Of a stretch of DNA of 64,000 nt, positions 62,458 through 64,000 are shown piece by piece. The stretch is from Pseudoflavonifractor sp. AF19-9AC (GTDB lineage Bacteria; Bacillota; Clostridia; Oscillospirales; Oscillospiraceae): positions 186,001 through 250,000 of the forward strand of contig NZ_QUGI01000003.1 of assembly GCF_003478995.1 (NCBI RefSeq), in the 5' to 3' direction. Under the pieces are notes generated by a model that saw only the letters and a program-made list of their open reading frames with translations, did not search any database and was not told the DNA's origin. A program made the position numbers and the translations under genes. Every line of letters begins with the position of its first letter. Within the stretch, counting starts at the first letter, position 1.

Positions 62458-63221
62458 CGAACCCTCCCATCCACTTGCGGGATAAAACCGCCCAGTCTGT
62501 TGTGAATCCCTTCCTTGCCATCATCTCAAAAAATTGCAAAAATTTCAAGAGGGATTTTACCATTTCATTGACATTTTACACAGTGTCTTTGTATATGACC
62601 TTAGGAAACAATGCGTGGCCTATATAATAGGCTGATGGATTCGTACTTGTTCTCCCACCCTCCTATTAAATGAAAGGCGGCTGCATCATGACCATTTTGC
62701 TGCCCAAGAAATAGGCCTCCCCTTTTCTCATGCTCCGACTGTACTCCTTTATATCGCCTTCTCCCAGTTTAGCATCATCCCTTCAGGCAGTTATATCTGG
62801 AGCGTCCACTCCAAGCGGGCGAGATTCAAACAACGCGCTCGCGCTTCATCATCGCTACCTATATGCCGGAGCACGGCCTACCGTCGGATGGGAGTGTGAT
62901 TGCCCCCGACTTCTGTTGGGCCGTAAAATGCAGCTGCTTTTGGGATACTGACAGGACACTTGAACTGGACCACCGTCTATCTCAACAAGTTCTAAGCCGA
63001 ATTCTGGAGCTGCAGATGTGCTCACACGGAACATTGCCGGAAACAACGCTTCCAATTTATTCTGTTTTTAATGGTATTTTTGTCCTTTTCCTCCGATTTT
63101 TCCAACTATTTTTTCAGCTGACAAAAAAATAAAATTTTTTTGAAAAAACCCTTGCTTTTTCTTTTGACCTATGCTATTATGTTAAAGCTGTCTGAGATAC
63201 AGCGACAAAAACAAAAGATTT
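62458..63221. other. Gene-free region between fhs and tRNA-Pro
   Basis: About 760 bases with no protein gene I can support. It contains a promoter-like pair on the plus strand (TTGACA 62568-62573, TATATG 62592-62597, 18-base spacer), a small dyad GCCTATATAATAGGC around 62619-62633, and a tiny frame of 8-14 codons with AAAGGCGG before its second ATG (62670-62714). The remaining part is without recognisable coding bias; short frames on both strands match nothing I know. The last 50 bases hold the tRNA promoter. Confidence 0.6.
63152..63180 (+). promoter_or_regulatory. Promoter of the tRNA-Pro gene
   Basis: TTGCTT and TATTAT are separated by 17 bases, 42 bases before the tRNA. Confidence 0.6.
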
Positions 63222-63298
63222 CCGGGTGTGGCGAAGTTTGGTATCGCGCTTGAATGGGGTTCAAGAGGCCGCTGGTTCGAATCCAGTCACTCGGACCA
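63222..63298 (+). tRNA. tRNA-Pro (anticodon GGG)
   Basis: A complete cloverleaf of 77 bases with encoded CCA. Acceptor CCGGGTG / CACTCGG, D stem GCGA / TCGC, anticodon stem CTTGA / TCAAG with loop ATGGGGT (anticodon GGG, U33 and G37 in place), T stem GCTGG / CCAGT with loop TTCGAAT, discriminator A. Confidence 0.96.
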
Positions 63299-63337
63299 AA
63301 AGTCCGTATTCCGCAAGGAGTACGGACTTTTTCTTTT
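63299..63337 (+). terminator. Rho-independent terminator of the tRNA gene
   Basis: AAAGTCCGTA / TACGGACTTT with a 12-base loop, followed by TTCTTTTT. Confidence 0.9.
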
Positions 63338-63620
63338 TCCTGCATGCCGGAAACCAGCAGCCTCTTGGCGCCGAGGACGCGCGAAAATTGGCGCCGCTGG
63401 ACAGGAAAGCGGAACACCAGTCCATCTGCAGCTTCAAATCCAATCATTTAGAGAAAAAAGGACATCCGAAAGGGATGTCCTTTTATTTTTGATTCTGCCG
63501 CCCAGAGGCCTCTGCCCTCCCCTCCGGTGATTGAAGCACAGCGGACTGTGCATCCGTTCGTGTCTTTGCAAGAGCGTTTTGTGTCTGCGCATCTGGTCGT
63601 TTTCTGCATTGTTCTCCCGT
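63338..63620. other. Gene-free spacer between the tRNA and yjdF
   Basis: Apart from the terminator at 63454-63490 I see no supported gene. Short open frames across the tRNA and this spacer are typical of chance readings. Confidence 0.5.
63454..63490. terminator. Bidirectional rho-independent terminator
   Basis: AAAAAAGGACATCC / GGGATGTCCTTTTAT with a GAAA tetraloop. It is in place to end the yjdF transcript on the minus strand. Confidence 0.88.
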
Positions 63621-64000
63621 TCAGTGACCCCGATGCTTGTCCCGCTTTTTCTGCTGGCGCAGTTCATATTGCCGTTCTTTTTCTGCTTCCCGCTGTTCAC
63701 GGCTTACGGCTTTCCGCTCCAATTTGTTCTGTTCGTGCTGCAATTTCAGAGCCTGTTGCGCCTTTGTCCCCATCCCGCGCTCCTGCAGGCTGCTGCGGAT
63801 CTCCCGCTGCATCCGTTTGGGATTGATTTTTGGTTCCTCAACGTCTTTCGCTTTTATGGGAGAACTGAATTTCAACTTGCTCCAGTTTTTGAGCAGAAAA
63901 TCCCACACCTCATAGTCCTTAGGCTCCGCCCCAAATGTAATTTTACAAACCTCATATTGATTGGAGTCTATGCGCTCATAGACCCCAATCCAAAATGGAT
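63621..64000 (-). CDS. yjdF: YjdF family protein (5' end outside window)
   Basis: The visible 126 codons run into the window end, so the start is missing. The frame includes FWIGVYERIDSNQYEV near the edge, TFGAEPKDYEVWDFLLKNW, and a strongly charged C-terminal tail with QREIRSSLQERGMGTKAQQA and KLERKAVSREQREAEKERQ. This pattern matches YjdF (DUF2992) proteins. In Firmicutes these genes are often controlled by the yjdF riboswitch that senses azaaromatic compounds. If it is present here it lies beyond the window. The GTG at 63908 is internal and is not the real start. Confidence 0.88.
   Translation of the reverse strand, partial: PFWIGVYERIDSNQYEVCKITFGAEPKDYEVWDFLLKNWSKLKFSSPIKAKDVEEPKINPKRMQREIRSSLQERGMGTKAQQALKLQHEQNKLERKAVSREQREAEKERQYELRQQKKRDKHRGH

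Noticed and set aside
62670..62714. Tiny frame of 8-14 codons (MTILLPKK) as a real gene
   Set aside because: It has a ribosome-site-like AAAGGCGG but is too short and isolated to call without conservation data. It is kept only as a remark in the gene-free region.
63169..63447. Open frame on the minus strand across the tRNA, reading VTGFEPAAS
   Set aside because: This peptide is a well-known false reading of tRNA genes and has no ribosome site.

Overview
This window is a GC-rich stretch (roughly 58-60 %) of a Gram-positive anaerobe chromosome. It most likely comes from a gut member of Oscillospiraceae (Clostridia), near the Flavonifractor / Intestinimonas / Lawsonibacter group. The gene content supports this: ABC sugar importers with lipoprotein binding proteins, YesM/YesN-type two-component regulators, a clostridial one-carbon/histidine-degradation block, ATP-dependent PEP carboxykinase, a THF riboswitch and a carboxyspermidine-type polyamine operon. 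The genus is inferred from overall character only. I see no insertion sequence, phage, CRISPR array or replication origin.

Layout. 1-7.4 kb: sucrose/fructoside uptake and use (binding protein cut by the window edge, two permeases, GH32 hydrolase, fructokinase, amylosucrase). 7.5-15 kb: lipoprotein, acetamidase/formamidase with a divergent LysR regulator, a TetR regulator divergent from an ABC-class ATPase, and small membrane proteins. 15-24 kb (minus strand): a galactose/glucose-type mglBAC importer whose permease has a long coiled-coil N-terminus, preceded by a binding lipoprotein, histidine kinase and AraC-type response regulator. 24-29.4 kb: LysR regulator and a MarR-controlled heterodimeric ABC exporter. 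29.6-35.8 kb: a TetR-MMPL-GLUG/coiled-coil surface operon. 35.9-36.6 kb: XRE regulator plus membrane protein, with an array of palindromic operators. 36.7-43.6 kb (minus): a six-gene polyamine operon (speD, arginine decarboxylase, speE, speB, carboxyspermidine dehydrogenase, carboxynorspermidine decarboxylase) behind a structured leader of about 460 nt. 43.9-50.1 kb: Na/Pi cotransporter, uridine phosphorylase, ksgA, pckA and a DUF1275 membrane protein.

50.2-62.5 kb is a folate / one-carbon / histidine-degradation region: folC, folD, hutD, folT (behind a THF riboswitch), fchA and ftcD on the minus strand, a LysR gene, then hutU, hutI and an Lrp-type regulator on the plus strand, and fhs on the minus strand. 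Urocanate is converted by HutU and HutI to formiminoglutamate. FtcD and FchA pass its one-carbon unit to THF, and FolD and Fhs interconvert the folate forms. The ftcD and fhs promoters share a long, identically spaced upstream element, which suggests one regulator controls both. The FolD protein lacks the usual cyclohydrolase residues, so FchA may supply that step.

The last 1.6 kb holds a roughly 0.76-kb gene-free stretch, a tRNA-Pro(GGG) and a YjdF-family gene cut by the window end. The best candidates for undescribed biology are the polyamine-operon leader RNA, the shared ftcD/fhs control element, the MMPL-GLUG/coiled-coil operon and the coiled-coil MglC permease.
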